From: Exiguobacterium sp. RIT594
Lineage (GTDB): Bacteria > Bacillota > Bacilli > Exiguobacteriales > Exiguobacteriaceae
Direction of reading: 5' to 3'
DNA length: 64,000 nt
Assembly: GCF_003339585.1 (NCBI RefSeq)
Contig: NZ_QPKF01000001.1
Span: 186,001-250,000, forward strand
The position numbers and the translations under genes are program-made. Every line of letters begins with the position of its first letter. The first letter of the stretch is position 1. This document shows positions 7,775-17,309 of this stretch, piece by piece. Under the pieces are notes generated by a model, which was given only the letters and a program-made list of their open reading frames with translations, was not told the DNA's origin and ran no database searches.

Positions 7775-8281
7775 TTAAGACTTAATTGCATTAAAGCGGT
7801 CCTCTAATGTCATCGCGTTCAATTGCTGGTAACGAGCCATCAGCTCGCCGGTTGCTTTCATTTGGTTGCGGACGATGTAAGGAGAGGCGTTTACGGGAAG
7901 GATCATGCCATTACGAGTTTTGAGTTTAGTCTGTCCGTCTTCCTCGATGACTTCGGACATGTGGCTCCAGGCGTACCACTCGCAATCATCACGTTTCGGT
8001 GATTTGGTAGGGAAAAAGACGAGACCAAGTGTCGGTTCGATGACGACAGGGACTTTTCCTTTCACGGAAGCGACACGTTTAGCGGTGACGATCCGTTCCT
8101 CGATGGAACTGTTGTACTGTCTGCAGGATAGCTGCAGGAGTTGATACGGACGAAGCGGCGTCATGATCGTTGAGCCGTCTTCCAGGACGATGATGGATTG
8201 TTTCATCATGTCATAGCACGGTAAAATCGCAACGGTCCGTTTCGTGATTCGATACTTTTCGTCATTATGGAATGGTCGCAT
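7775..8281 (-). CDS. comK: Competence transcription factor ComK
   Basis: A 168-residue protein with the recognisable ComK core: TVAILPCYD near the N terminus, LQLSCRQYNSSIEERIVTAK (Bacillus has SCRYFGSSYEGR), PVVIEPTLGLVFFPTKSPKR and DDCEWYAWSH. ComK activates the DNA-uptake genes in Bacillus by binding paired AT-boxes. The protein is somewhat shorter than the 192-residue Bacillus form, with a shortened C terminus. The ATG has AAGGAGG about 10 bases upstream. It is a single gene, closed by its own terminator, and divergent from cspA across a 250-base AT-rich gap that presumably holds its promoter. Confidence 0.88.
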   Translation of the reverse strand: MRPFHNDEKYRITKRTVAILPCYDMMKQSIIVLEDGSTIMTPLRPYQLLQLSCRQYNSSIEERIVTAKRVASVKGKVPVVIEPTLGLVFFPTKSPKRDDCEWYAWSHMSEVIEEDGQTKLKTRNGMILPVNASPYIVRNQMKATGELMARYQQLNAMTLEDRFNAIKS

Positions 8282-8447
8282 TCGACTGCATCCTCCTTAG
8301 ATAGGACAATGGATAAAATAGGTAATTACTAACGATATAATACAATACTACACCTGTAATGACAATGTAATTTTTTGAAAAATAGAGCAATAAGTGCCTT
8401 TGATAGGTTTGATTTGATATTGAATTCAAATTAATCAGAATTTTTAA

Positions 8448-8476
8448 TTGTCAATAATTGTTTCTTTTGCTAGTAT
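8448..8476 (+). promoter_or_regulatory. cspA promoter and leader hairpin
   Basis: TTGTCA (8448-8453), 17 bases, then TAGTAT (8471-8476) preceded by TG, an extended -10. The transcript would carry a 5' leader of about 48 bases with a hairpin (GAGAGC 8485-8490 with GCTCTC 8493-8498) before the start codon, a layout compatible with cold-dependent control but not proof of it. Confidence 0.7.
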
Positions 8477-8531
8477 AGATGGTAGAGAGCTTGCTCTCGC
8501 TATCCAGTTTGCGAAGGGAACGTGAATTCGA

Positions 8532-8732
8532 ATGGAACAAGGTAAAGTAAAATGGTTTAATGCTGAAAAAGGTTACGGCTTCATCGAGACATCGGATGCA
8601 AAAGACGTCTTCGTCCACTTCTCGGCAATTCAAGCAGAGGGCTACAAATCACTTGAAGAAGGCGAAGAAGTAGAGTTCGAAATCGTCGATGGTGATCGTG
8701 GTCCGCAAGCAGCAAACGTCTCGAAACTGTAA
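8532..8732 (+). CDS. Cold shock protein
   Basis: A 66-residue single cold-shock domain with both nucleic-acid binding motifs intact: KGYGFIE (RNP1) and VFVHFSAI (RNP2). Proteins of this family bind single-stranded RNA and DNA as chaperones and keep translation going in the cold. The length and the ending [10 protein letters not shown] are typical of Bacillus CspB/C/D. The start follows GAAGGGAA at a slightly long spacing. It is monocistronic with its own promoter and terminator. Confidence 0.95.
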   Translation: MEQGKVKWFNAEKGYGFIETSDAKDVFVHFSAIQAEGYKSLEEGEEVEFEIVDGDRGPQAANVSKL

Positions 8733-8750
8733 TCCCGTTAGCAGCCGCCA

Positions 8751-8784
8751 CCGTTTTTAGGAATCTCCTAAAAGCGGTTTTTTT
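8751..8784 (+). terminator. cspA terminator
   Basis: Twelve-base arms (8751-8762 and 8766-8777, one G-U pair) with a 3-base loop, followed by seven T. Confidence 0.9.
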
Positions 8785-8911
8785 GTTTCATCTCAATTTG
8801 TTAAGGGTATATACGCTAATATCAACATGCAACAACTATTATAGTACGCTAAGGTTCAAGGTGGATGTTCAACAGAATGTCATCGTTTTCATTTCCTTGC
8901 ATGGCTTATCG

Positions 8912-8920
8912 TGGTATAAT
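8912..8920 (+). promoter_or_regulatory. hpf promoter (extended -10)
   Basis: TGGTATAAT at 8912-8920 is a perfect extended -10 element; the -35 region 17 bases upstream (TTTCCT) is poor, which an extended -10 tolerates. It would give a leader of about 90 bases before hpf. Confidence 0.6.
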
Positions 8921-9015
8921 AATTACGAACCAAAAGAATTTTGAATCTTCAGAAGGAAACGACTGAAACGATGACGAATTCATAGGTTCAACCGGTTACT
9001 TAAGGAGGAGTTTAC

Positions 9016-9579
9016 ATGATCTACAACATTCGCGGTGAAAACTTGGACGTCACAGATGCTCTCAAGGATTACGTCGAGAAAAAGCTTGAAAAGTTAACTC
9101 GTTATTTCACAACTCCTACGGAAGCGCAGACGGCTTATGTTAATCTCAAAGTTAACAATGAGAAACAAAAAGTCGAAGTGACGATTCCAATGCCAAACCT
9201 CTTGTTACGGGCAGAGGATGTCAATGGCGACATGTACGCAGCCATCGACCTTGTCGTCGATAAGCTCGAACGTCAGATCCGGAAACATAAAACGAAAATC
9301 AACCGGAGAGGCCGTGCCAAAGAAGGCGGTATTGGGGAGTACTTCAAAACGCTCGAAGGACCGGAGGCAGAAGCACCTGTCTACGAAGAGGATGAAGCGG
9401 AACTCGAACTTGTTCGGACAAAACGTTTCACACTCAAACCGATGGATACGGAAGAAGCAATTCTTCAAATGGACATGCTCGGTCACACGTTCTTCGTCTT
9501 CTCAGACGCTGAAACGGGTAACACGAACGTCGTCTACCGTCGAAAAGATGGCCGTTACGGCTTGATTGAACCAGAATAA
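9016..9579 (+). CDS. hpf: Ribosome hibernation promoting factor, long form
   Basis: A 187-residue long-form HPF. The N-terminal S30AE domain (MIYNIRGENLDVTDALKDYV to about residue 100) binds the decoding site of the small subunit. After a linker, the C-terminal domain (VRTKRFTLKPMDTEEAILQM, HTFFVFSDAETGNTNVVYRR) mediates dimerisation of two ribosomes into 100S particles in stationary phase. Start is supported by AAGGAGGAG. It lies upstream of secA as in Bacillus (yvyD), and ends at its own terminator. Confidence 0.96.
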   Translation: MIYNIRGENLDVTDALKDYVEKKLEKLTRYFTTPTEAQTAYVNLKVNNEKQKVEVTIPMPNLLLRAEDVNGDMYAAIDLVVDKLERQIRKHKTKINRRGRAKEGGIGEYFKTLEGPEAEAPVYEEDEAELELVRTKRFTLKPMDTEEAILQMDMLGHTFFVFSDAETGNTNVVYRRKDGRYGLIEPE

Positions 9580-9588
9580 TGAATCTAC

Positions 9589-9621
9589 AGAGGACTTACT
9601 CCATGGAGTAAGTCCTCTTTT
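9589..9621 (+). terminator. hpf terminator
   Basis: Arms at 9589-9602 and 9605-9618 form a nearly perfect 13 to 14-bp hairpin followed by TTTT. Confidence 0.88.
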
Positions 9622-9700
9622 GGTATGATAAAAAACTATTTGTGAATAGAACATGTCTCAGACTAAAGTTGTATTTCATAAGACGCAGTCGCTCCGCTTG

Positions 9701-9729
9701 TTGAAATTTGACGGCGTATTCGGTACACT
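9701..9729 (+). promoter_or_regulatory. secA promoter
   Basis: TTGAAA (9701-9706), 17-base spacer, TACACT (9724-9729); the predicted start of transcription is about 60 bases before the secA start codon. Confidence 0.65.
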
Positions 9730-9796
9730 GAATAAAGGAAAAATCTCGGAATTCTGTTCGTTTAAAGAATCGTTCGAAGTAAGGGGACTGTAAGGC

Positions 9797-12316
9797 ATGG
9801 CTAATTTTCTAAAAGAGTTATTCGCACCGACGAAACGTGTTCTGAAAAAAGCAGAAAAAGCGGCGGATGCCGTGGAATCATTTGAGGCACAAGTCGCTGC
9901 CTTATCGGATCAGGAATTAGAAGGAAAAGCGGTCGAATTCCGGACTCGTCTTGAGAACGGGGAAGACCTCGATGATATTTTACCGGAAGCTTTTGCGGTT
10001 TGTCGCGAAGTTTCAACGCGTGTCCTCGGGATGCGCCATTACCGTGTCCAGCTGATCGGCGGATACGTCCTGCACAACGGCGATATCGCTGAAATGAAGA
10101 CCGGGGAAGGGAAAACGCTTGTTGCGACACTTCCTGTCTATTTGAATGCCCTCGCCGGAAACGGCGTCCACGTCATCACCGTCAATGAATATTTGGCGAA
10201 ACGTGACCGGGACATCATGGAACCACTTTACGCAGCACTCGGTTTATCAGTTGGTCTGAACTTGTCGAGCATGTCGCGCCAGGAGAAACAAGCGGCTTAC
10301 AACTGTGACATCACATACGGAACGAACAATGAGTTCGGATTCGATTACTTGCGTGACAACATGGTCCTCTATAAAGAAGACCGCGTGCAACGTCCGCTGT
10401 CCTTCGCTGTCGTCGATGAAGTCGACTCGATCCTTGTCGATGAAGCGCGGACACCGCTGATCATTTCCGGTTCTGCCGAAAAATCGACAGCGCTCTATTC
10501 GCAGGCGGATACGTTCGCGAAGATGATGAAAGCAGACGAAGACTATACCGTCGACATCAAAACGAAAAGTGTTTTACTGACGGAACAGGGAATCGACCGT
10601 GCTGAAAAATATTTCGGTATCGATAACCTGTTTGCGCTCGACCACATCGCATTGAACCATCACTTGAGTCTTGCGCTCCGTGCGAACTCCGTCATGCACC
10701 GGGACGTTGATTACATGGTTCGGGAAGACGAAGTCATGATCATTGACCAGTTCACGGGACGTGTCATGGAAGGTCGCCGTTATTCGGAAGGTCTGCACCA
10801 GGCGATCGAAGCGAAGGAAGGCGTCGAGATTCAACGTGAATCGATGACACTTGCGACGATTACGTACCAAAACTTCTTCCGAATGTACACGAAGCTTGCC
10901 GGAATGACCGGGACAGCGAAAACCGAGGAAGAAGAGTTCCGTAACATCTATAACATGCATGTCGTACCGGTTCCGACGAACAAACCAATCGTCCGGGACG
11001 ATCAGCCGGACTTGATCTTCAAGACGATGAACGGGAAATTTGCGGCAGTCGCGGACGAAATCGAACGTGCCCACCGCGAAGGACAACCGGTCCTTGTCGG
11101 TACGGTAGCGGTCGAGACGTCTGAACTCCTCAGCAGTATCCTCAAGAAACGCGGCATCCGCCACGAAGTCTTGAATGCGAAAAACCATGCACGGGAAGCG
11201 GAAATCGTTGAAAATGCGGGACAACCGAACTCGGTTACGATCGCAACGAACATGGCCGGTCGTGGTACCGATATCAAGCTTGGACAAGGGGTCATCGAAA
11301 AAGGTGGTCTTTATATCCTCGGGACAGAACGTCACGAATCACGCCGGATTGATAACCAGCTCCGTGGTCGTGCCGGACGTCAAGGGGATCCGGGGGCATC
11401 CCAGTTCTATCTGTCACTCGAAGATGAATTGATGCGTCGTTTCGGATCCGATTCGCTGCAATCGATGATGGATCGTCTCGGAATGGATGATTCCCAACCC
11501 ATCGAAAGCCGGATGGTCTCACGGGCCGTGGAATCGGCACAAAAACGGGTCGAAGGAAATAACTTCGATGCCCGGAAACAGGTTCTCGGATATGATAACG
11601 TCATGGCGGACCAACGGAAAGTCATGTACGCGGACCGGGCAGCGATTCTCGACGCCCAGTCGGTTTCAAATATCGTCCGTCCAATGATCGAACAGACGAT
11701 TGAAGCGGGTGTCCATCAGTACACGCCAATCGAGTTCGTACCGGAAGAGTGGAGCATCGGTGCGTTAGCAGAGTGGGCGAACCAGACACTGGCGCTCGAA
11801 GAAAAAGTATCGGAGCAGGACTTGTTCGGCAAGGAACGCGAAGAAATCATCGAACTGTTAAAAGAACGGACTTTCGCCCATTACGAGCACAAACGCTCGG
11901 AAGTACCGGCAGAAGCGTTTGACGAGTTCGAGAAAGTCATCGTTCTCCGCGCCGTTGACCAGCACTGGATGAACCATATCGATCAGATGGATCAACTCCG
12001 TGAAGGGATTCACCTCCGTGCCTACGGTCAAAACGATCCGCTTCGTGAGTATCAATCGGAAGGTTCGATGATGTTTGATACGATGAACGCAGCGATTGCG
12101 GAAGAAGTGACACAGTTCGTTCTCCGTGCGGATCTTGATCCGAACTTGAAACGCGAAAAAGTCGTCAAAGACGAAGTCGCCGTTTCCGGTAAAGAGGACA
12201 AGGTCGTCAAAAAAGCACCGGTCCGTAAAAATCCAAATGAACAAATCGGACGTAACGACCCATGTTGGTGCGGATCCGGTAAAAAATATAAGAACTGTCA
12301 CGGCCGTCAGGCATAA
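9797..12316 (+). CDS. secA: Preprotein translocase ATPase SecA
   Basis: An 839-residue SecA, normal size. The nucleotide-binding domains are complete: [14 protein letters not shown] (Walker A) near residue 100, [18 protein letters not shown] (DEAD-like motif) near residue 207, and [10 protein letters not shown] plus [13 protein letters not shown] in the second motor domain. The C-terminal zinc motif [14 protein letters not shown], used for SecB/lipid/ribosome contact, is intact at about residues 820-835. SecA drives export of unfolded preproteins through SecYEG; secG is also in this window (55854). prfB follows 67 bases later. Confidence 0.98.
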   Translation: MANFLKELFAPTKRVLKKAEKAADAVESFEAQVAALSDQELEGKAVEFRTRLENGEDLDDILPEAFAVCREVSTRVLGMRHYRVQLIGGYVLHNGDIAEMKTGEGKTLVATLPVYLNALAGNGVHVITVNEYLAKRDRDIMEPLYAALGLSVGLNLSSMSRQEKQAAYNCDITYGTNNEFGFDYLRDNMVLYKEDRVQRPLSFAVVDEVDSILVDEARTPLIISGSAEKSTALYSQADTFAKMMKADEDYTVDIKTKSVLLTEQGIDRAEKYFGIDNLFALDHIALNHHLSLALRANSVMHRDVDYMVREDEVMIIDQFTGRVMEGRRYSEGLHQAIEAKEGVEIQRESMTLATITYQNFFRMYTKLAGMTGTAKTEEEEFRNIYNMHVVPVPTNKPIVRDDQPDLIFKTMNGKFAAVADEIERAHREGQPVLVGTVAVETSELLSSILKKRGIRHEVLNAKNHAREAEIVENAGQPNSVTIATNMAGRGTDIKLGQGVIEKGGLYILGTERHESRRIDNQLRGRAGRQGDPGASQFYLSLEDELMRRFGSDSLQSMMDRLGMDDSQPIESRMVSRAVESAQKRVEGNNFDARKQVLGYDNVMADQRKVMYADRAAILDAQSVSNIVRPMIEQTIEAGVHQYTPIEFVPEEWSIGALAEWANQTLALEEKVSEQDLFGKEREEIIELLKERTFAHYEHKRSEVPAEAFDEFEKVIVLRAVDQHWMNHIDQMDQLREGIHLRAYGQNDPLREYQSEGSMMFDTMNAAIAEEVTQFVLRADLDPNLKREKVVKDEVAVSGKEDKVVKKAPVRKNPNEQIGRNDPCWCGSGKKYKNCHGRQA

Positions 12317-12383
12317 GTGACGAAGCGGCTGAGAGAGGCGGGAGATTCCTGCCTCTTTTGACGGAAAGAGAAGGTGGAACACA

Positions 12384-13484
12384 ATGGAATTAGCAGAAAT
12401 ACGCAATACCGCCGAGTGGATGGAAAAGAAACTCGATGAATACAAGGCATCACTCGATCTCGAGAACAAAATCTCACGCATCGAGGAGCTTGAAAATGAG
12501 ATGACATACCCGGACTTTTGGAACAATCAGGAGTCGGCGCAAAAAGTCATCGATGAATCAAACGGTCTGAAGGCAATGGTCGATAAATACCAGCACCTCG
12601 CAGACGGTCACGAAAACATCGTCCTGACGTACGAATTGATTAAAGAAGAGCCGGACGTCGAATTGCAGGAAGAACTGGAGTCGGAACTCGGCGACATCAA
12701 AAAGAAATTTGACGAGTTCGAACTGCAAATCCTGTTGAACGGCGAATACGATGCGAACAACGCGATTCTCGAATTGCACCCGGGAGCGGGCGGAACCGAG
12801 TCACAGGACTGGGCATCGATGTTACTCCGGATGTACCAGCGTTTCTGTGACAAGCAGGGCTGGAAAGTCGAAACGATGGACTATCAGCCGGGTGACGAAG
12901 CCGGTGTCAAATCGGTCACGCTCCGTATTCAAGGGCACAATGCCTATGGGTATTTGAAAGCGGAAAAAGGGATTCACCGTCTTGTCCGGATCTCGCCGTT
13001 TGATTCGTCAGGCCGTCGCCATACGTCGTTCGTGTCGTGTGACGTCATGCCGGAATTCAACGATGATATCGATATCGATATCCGCACGGAAGATTTGCGT
13101 GTCGATACGTACCGGGCATCCGGTGCCGGTGGACAGCACATCAATACGACGGACTCTGCCGTTCGGATCACACACATCCCGACAGGCGTCGTCGTGTCAT
13201 GTCAGCAGGAACGGTCGCAAATCAAGAACCGTGAAGCGGCAATGAAGATGTTGAAAGCCAAACTCTACCAACGTGAAATCGAAGAGAAGCAAAAGAAACT
13301 CGACGAAATCCGCGGTGAAAAATCAGACATCGCGTGGGGCAGTCAGATTCGTTCGTACGTCTTCCACCCGTACAGCATGGTCAAGGATCACCGGACGAAC
13401 TACGAAGTTGGGAATACGCAAGGGGCAATGGATGGCGACATCATGGGCTTCATCGATGCGTACCTGCGCTTAATGAATATGTAA
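12384..13484 (+). CDS. prfB: Peptide chain release factor 2, single continuous frame
   Basis: A 366-residue RF2. The UAA/UGA-recognition tripeptide SPF is in [15 protein letters not shown] and the peptidyl-hydrolysis motif GGQ in SGAGGQHIN, near residue 250. In Bacillus and most bacteria this gene has a programmed +1 frameshift at an in-frame UGA after codon 24. Here codons 24-26 read CTC GAT CTC (12453-12461) and run straight through, in exactly the position of that site, with no shift-promoting ribosome-like site remaining. RF2 would therefore not autoregulate by this route. Ribosome site AGAAGGTGG precedes the ATG. Confidence 0.97.
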   Translation: MELAEIRNTAEWMEKKLDEYKASLDLENKISRIEELENEMTYPDFWNNQESAQKVIDESNGLKAMVDKYQHLADGHENIVLTYELIKEEPDVELQEELESELGDIKKKFDEFELQILLNGEYDANNAILELHPGAGGTESQDWASMLLRMYQRFCDKQGWKVETMDYQPGDEAGVKSVTLRIQGHNAYGYLKAEKGIHRLVRISPFDSSGRRHTSFVSCDVMPEFNDDIDIDIRTEDLRVDTYRASGAGGQHINTTDSAVRITHIPTGVVVSCQQERSQIKNREAAMKMLKAKLYQREIEEKQKKLDEIRGEKSDIAWGSQIRSYVFHPYSMVKDHRTNYEVGNTQGAMDGDIMGFIDAYLRLMNM

Positions 13485-13493
13485 GTCCATATT

Positions 13494-13522
13494 CCGCCGG
13501 CCTTTGTGTCGGCGGTTTTTTT
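13494..13522 (+). terminator. prfB terminator
   Basis: CCGCCG (13494-13499) pairs with CGGCGG (13510-13515), followed by seven T. Confidence 0.85.
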
Positions 13523-13550
13523 CTACCAATCGATTCAGGAGGCGGAACAG

Positions 13551-14054
13551 ATGCAGATTCGTACAGAAATATTCAAAGATGCGGCCGGAATCCGGCTTGT
13601 CCATCAAGCCGCGTTTGGTCAGCGGACGGAAGCCGATCTTGTCGAAGCGTTACGGGAAGACGAGGCGTCACTCCCGCACTACAGCCGCGTCGCCGTCACG
13701 GACAAGGGAGAGATTGTCGGACATGTCCTGCTGAGCCGGATTTACATCGAGGACATTCCGTCGCTCGCACTCGCGCCGGTCGGTGTCAAACCGCACTGGC
13801 AACGCAAAGGCATCGGGTCGGAACTGATCCGTCAAGTGATTGAAGATGCCCGGGAAGCCGGTGAATCGCATATCGTTGTCCTCGGTCATGACAGTTATTA
13901 TCCGCAGTTCGGCTTCGAACGGGCTGTCGATTATGGCATCGAAGCGCCATTCCCGGTACCGACGGACGTCTTTCTCGTCATGCCGCTTGAACGACAGGCG
14001 TTAAAAGGGATTCGTGGTGTCGTCCGGTACTCGAAACCCTTTAGTGCGGTATAA
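13551..14054 (+). CDS. GNAT family N-acetyltransferase (YhbS-like)
   Basis: A 167-residue GNAT protein. The acetyl-CoA loop is GVKPHWQRKGIGSELIRQ (R/QxxGxG/A type) near residues 81-98, and the domain ends with the YYPQFGFERA strand-loop typical of YhbS-like enzymes. The substrate cannot be told. Start chosen at ATG 13551 with AGGAGGCGG 5 bases upstream; an in-frame Met at 13506 lies inside the prfB terminator. The gene is inserted between prfB and the YitT-type gene relative to the Bacillus order, so it is a lineage-specific addition. Confidence 0.85.
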   Translation: MQIRTEIFKDAAGIRLVHQAAFGQRTEADLVEALREDEASLPHYSRVAVTDKGEIVGHVLLSRIYIEDIPSLALAPVGVKPHWQRKGIGSELIRQVIEDAREAGESHIVVLGHDSYYPQFGFERAVDYGIEAPFPVPTDVFLVMPLERQALKGIRGVVRYSKPFSAV

Positions 14055-14155
14055 GAGAACCACTGCGAGTTGCTCAGCCCTTCTAGTCGCTCCACTGTTT
14101 TTCCGCTAAAATGAAAAACGGGTTGTAGAACTTATATAAGGGGACATGTAACGTT

Positions 14156-15025
14156 ATGACATCAACACGTCAGGAAGTCGTTCGCGACTATATTTATTTA
14201 TTGCTCGGTTCTGTGTTTGTCGCCAGTGCGTTCAGTTTATTTTTGGCACCGAACCAGTTGGCCTCCGGAGGCGTCAGCGGTCTGTCGATCGTCTTAAACG
14301 ATCTGTTCGGAATTTCACCGGGCTTGTTTCAGCTGATTGCCAATATCGTTTTGCTGGCCATCGGCTGGATGATTCTCGGGATGGGCTTCGGCGTCAAATC
14401 GCTCGTCGGCTCAATCTTTTTACCGGTCGTCATCCTGGTTTATGAACGGTTCGAGGTGCCGGCAGCGACGATGAATCCGATGCTTGCTGCGATCTTCGGC
14501 GGAGCCGGTGTCGGCATCGGTCTCGGTCTGATTTTTAAAGCCCGGGCCTCGACCGGCGGGATGGATTTGATTGCCCAGATTCTGCACCGCTTCACGAAAA
14601 TTCCGCTCCATTTCTGTATCGCGTTGCTCGACGGGACGATCGTCATCAGTGCCGCAATCATCTTCTCGCTTGAAATCGGTTTGTATGCCCTCGTTGCCTT
14701 GTTCATTACGATCAAGATGATTGATGTCGTCCAACTCGGCATCACGAACGATAAGCTGGCGTATATCATCTCCGATCAACGGGAAGCGCTCGTCAAAGAG
14801 ATTTTCCAGACGCTTGACCGGGGAGCGACGGAAATCGAAGCGGCCGGTGCCTTTACCCGGACACGCAAGCCGATGCTGATGGTCGTCGTCCGGCAGGGGG
14901 AAATCACGACGTTAAAGGAAATCGTCAAGCACATCGATCCGACAGCCTTTTTGGTCGTCAGTGAAGCCCATGAAGTGCTGGGACTTGGTTTTTCAGATGA
15001 TAAACGGTACCGGAATGTGCCGTAA
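14156..15025 (+). CDS. YitT family membrane protein (DUF161/DUF2179)
   Basis: A 289-residue protein with about five to six membrane segments in the first 200 residues (LLGSVFVASAFSLFLAPNQL, LVGSIFLPVVILVYERFEV and others), with the family signature ASGGVSGLSIVLN, and a soluble C-terminal DUF2179 domain (DRGATEIEAAGAFTRTRKPM). Proteins of this family are widespread in Firmicutes and of unknown function; the soluble domain resembles small ligand-binding folds. Position between prfB and cccB matches Bacillus yvjA. Confidence 0.88.
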   Translation: MTSTRQEVVRDYIYLLLGSVFVASAFSLFLAPNQLASGGVSGLSIVLNDLFGISPGLFQLIANIVLLAIGWMILGMGFGVKSLVGSIFLPVVILVYERFEVPAATMNPMLAAIFGGAGVGIGLGLIFKARASTGGMDLIAQILHRFTKIPLHFCIALLDGTIVISAAIIFSLEIGLYALVALFITIKMIDVVQLGITNDKLAYIISDQREALVKEIFQTLDRGATEIEAAGAFTRTRKPMLMVVVRQGEITTLKEIVKHIDPTAFLVVSEAHEVLGLGFSDDKRYRNVP

Positions 15026-15135
15026 TCGTTTGTTATTCGTGAAGTTTTTGTGAAATCACGCTTAAAAAGTAGCGATAACGGTTATACTCTAATAACAAAC
15101 AACGTTATTTGGTACTTACTAAGGGGGATATACGG

Positions 15136-15498
15136 ATGAAACTGAAAAAACTTTTACTCGCAGCCGGACTCGGTGCGACGCTTGTACTCGGTGCATGCGG
15201 CAGTGACGATTCAAGTTCGTCTGATACATCAAAAGACGAGTCGACGATGAGCGATGATTCGTCAAAAACAGAAACAGCGGTTGACGCTGAAAAAATCTTC
15301 GCCAACAACTGTGCTTCGTGTCACGGGAATAATCTCGAGGGAAATGTCGGACCGAACTTGACGAAAGTCGGAGCGAAATATTCTTCGGAAGAAATTCAAA
15401 AAATCATCAAAAACGGTAAAGGGCAAATGCCAGCCGGTATCCTGAAAGACGACAAAGAAATCGTCGCCGTTGCGGATTGGTTAGCTGACAAAAAATAA
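15136..15498 (+). CDS. cccB: Cytochrome c-551, membrane-anchored lipoprotein
   Basis: A 120-residue small c-type cytochrome. The lipobox LGAC lies near residue 20 after a short hydrophobic signal, followed by a Ser/Asp-rich linker. The heme-attachment motif CASCH sits near residue 60 and the axial methionine is probably in GKGQMPAGI. It transfers electrons on the outer face of the membrane. The start ATG 15136 follows AAGGGGGAT; a longer in-frame start at 15109 would place charged residues before the signal peptide and is rejected. Location upstream of ftsE is as in Bacillus. Confidence 0.93.
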   Translation: MKLKKLLLAAGLGATLVLGACGSDDSSSSDTSKDESTMSDDSSKTETAVDAEKIFANNCASCHGNNLEGNVGPNLTKVGAKYSSEEIQKIIKNGKGQMPAGILKDDKEIVAVADWLADKK

Positions 15499-15512
15499 TT
15501 ATGTGATAGTAT

Positions 15513-15565
15513 GGGGCTAGAGATGACGAACATGACAAATGTTCGCTGTCCGGCTCCCTTTTTTT
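15513..15565 (+). terminator. cccB terminator
   Basis: A two-part hairpin: inner stem GAACAT/ATGTTC, outer GGGGC pairing with GCTCCC with one bulge, followed by seven T. Confidence 0.7.
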
Positions 15566-15619
15566 ATGTAAATCAGCCGGAAATGACATTTGATTGTAAT
15601 GTGCTTAAAAATTGTTGCC

Positions 15620-15628
15620 TGTTATAAT
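15620..15628 (+). promoter_or_regulatory. ftsEX promoter (extended -10)
   Basis: TGTTATAAT is an exact extended -10 element about 65 bases before ftsE. No good -35 is present at 16-18 bases spacing. Confidence 0.55.
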
Positions 15629-15692
15629 GGGGGTCGGTAGGCGTTAAGACCTATCTGATCAGCATCAGTAATCAAGTAAGGATGTGAAGTAA

Positions 15693-16379
15693 GTGATCAA
15701 GATGCAACAAGTCAGCAAAATTTATCCGAACGGTGTCACGGCACTTCGTGAAGTCAATTTGACGATCAACCAAGGCGAATTCGTCTATATCGTTGGTCCA
15801 TCCGGAGCCGGGAAATCGACATTCATGAAAATGATGTATCGCGAAGAACGTCCGACAAGCGGTTCGTTTTTATTTAAAGGAATTGAAGTAGGTAAGTTGA
15901 AAAACCGCCAAATCCCCGAACTTCGTCGCCAAATCGGCGTCATCTTCCAAGACTTTAAACTACTCCCGTCCTTGACGGTTTATGAAAACGTCGCGTTCGC
16001 CCTTGAAGTTGTCGGGGAAGACCGCTCGCAAATCCGTAAGAAAGTGCTTGAAGTACTCGATCTCGTGAAGTTGAAGCACAAGGAACGGAACTATCCTGAT
16101 GAATTATCCGGTGGAGAACAGCAACGGATCTCGATCGCGAGAGCCATTGTCAATCGTCCGTCACTTGTCATCGCCGATGAGCCGACAGGAAACCTTGACC
16201 CGGATACAGCATGGGAGATCATGGAAGTATTTGAAGAGATTTATCGCCGTGGGACAACGGTCGTAATGGCGACCCACAACCGAGATATCGTCAATAAGAT
16301 GCGTCATCGCGTCCTCGCAATTGACGGTGGAAAAATCGTCCGAGACGAAGAGAAAGGAATGTACGGCTATGAAGTTTAA
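15693..16379 (+). CDS. ftsE: Cell division ATP-binding protein FtsE
   Basis: A 228-residue ABC ATPase. Walker A is GPSGAGKST (near residue 37), the ABC signature LSGGEQQR and Walker B LVIADEPTGNLDP follow. FtsE pairs with membrane protein FtsX to control peptidoglycan hydrolases from inside the cell. GTG 15693 gives the N terminus MIKMQQVSKIYPNG, matching the length of Bacillus FtsE; an ATG three codons later is possible. It overlaps ftsX by 11 bases, and an M23 hydrolase follows, the likely target. Confidence 0.96.
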   Translation: MIKMQQVSKIYPNGVTALREVNLTINQGEFVYIVGPSGAGKSTFMKMMYREERPTSGSFLFKGIEVGKLKNRQIPELRRQIGVIFQDFKLLPSLTVYENVAFALEVVGEDRSQIRKKVLEVLDLVKLKHKERNYPDELSGGEQQRISIARAIVNRPSLVIADEPTGNLDPDTAWEIMEVFEEIYRRGTTVVMATHNRDIVNKMRHRVLAIDGGKIVRDEEKGMYGYEV

Positions 16380-17268
16380 TGGATTCCGTCATTTACGGGA
16401 AGGGGCAAAAGGTCTCGTCCGAAACGGCTGGATGACATTCGCTTCCGTCAGTGCCGTTACCGTGACCTTATTACTCGTCGGGATTTTTGCGATGGTCATG
16501 TTCAACGTCAACAAGATTTCCGATAACGTCGAAAAAGACGTCGAAATTCAAGTGTTCGTCGAACGAGAGTCCGATCAGGCAAAAATCGATGCAGTTGGAA
16601 AAAAACTAGAACAGATGCCGGGTGTTGAATCTGTTCGTTACAGCTCAAAAGAAGAAGAACTGGACCGCTTCAAGGAACAGCTTGGCGAAGGATCACAGGC
16701 CTACCAGTCGGTTGAGAAGGATAATCCGCTCCACGACCGGTATATCGTCAAGGCAACTTCACCAAATGAGACAGAAACTATTGCAAATACCGTCAAAAAA
16801 ATGGAAAATATAGATAGTGTCGAATATGGCGAAGATTATGTTGAGAAGATGTTCAACTTCCTTGAAGGGGTTCGGATCGGCGGAATCATCCTGATTGTCG
16901 GTTTGACATTCATGGCGATGTTCCTCATTTCGAATACGATCAAGGTCACGATTTTCTCACGTCGCCGTGAGATTGAAATCATGCGACTCGTTGGTGCAAA
17001 AAACGGCTTCATCCGTGCACCGTTCTTCATCGAAGGACTGCTGATGGGGGTACTCGGGGCACTGATTCCGATTGCCGTCGTCTACTTCGGATACGAAGTG
17101 ACGTACAATGCATTGCAACCACAACTCGTATCATTGAATGCCTCGATTTTCACCTTGATTCCACCGGGTGAACTGTCGATTCAAGTGTCTGTCATTCTGC
17201 TCGCACTCGGTGCCTTCATCGGTGTCTGGGGATCAACGACGTCACTTGGCCGTTTCTTGAAGATTTAA
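16369..17268 (+). CDS. ftsX: Cell division protein FtsX
   Basis: A 299-residue membrane partner of FtsE. Four membrane segments: one after the N-terminal cytoplasmic stretch (FASVSAVTVTLLLVGIFAMV), then a large extracellular loop of about 125 residues, then three C-terminal segments (GGIILIVGLTFMAMFLIS, LLMGVLGALIPIAVVYFG, VILLALGAFIGVWGS). The loop is the part that touches PcsB/CwlO-type hydrolases. ATG 16369 with AAAGGAATG before it is chosen; this start lies inside the ftsE 3' end, so the pair is translationally linked. Confidence 0.95.
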   Translation: MKFNGFRHLREGAKGLVRNGWMTFASVSAVTVTLLLVGIFAMVMFNVNKISDNVEKDVEIQVFVERESDQAKIDAVGKKLEQMPGVESVRYSSKEEELDRFKEQLGEGSQAYQSVEKDNPLHDRYIVKATSPNETETIANTVKKMENIDSVEYGEDYVEKMFNFLEGVRIGGIILIVGLTFMAMFLISNTIKVTIFSRRREIEIMRLVGAKNGFIRAPFFIEGLLMGVLGALIPIAVVYFGYEVTYNALQPQLVSLNASIFTLIPPGELSIQVSVILLALGAFIGVWGSTTSLGRFLKI

Positions 17269-17309
17269 ATTCTGAAAATCAAATAAAAGATAGAGGAGAG
17301 ATGCTTCTC

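Noticed and set aside
8282-8447. ComK-box pairs (AAAA-N5-TTTT) upstream of comK
   Set aside because: The gap is AT-rich and contains A- and T-tracts, but no properly spaced pair of boxes could be pointed to with confidence.
10574-11335. A 253-codon open frame antisense to secA
   Set aside because: It mirrors the codon periodicity of secA, has no ribosome site and no recognisable domain. Long antisense frames are common in GC-balanced genes.
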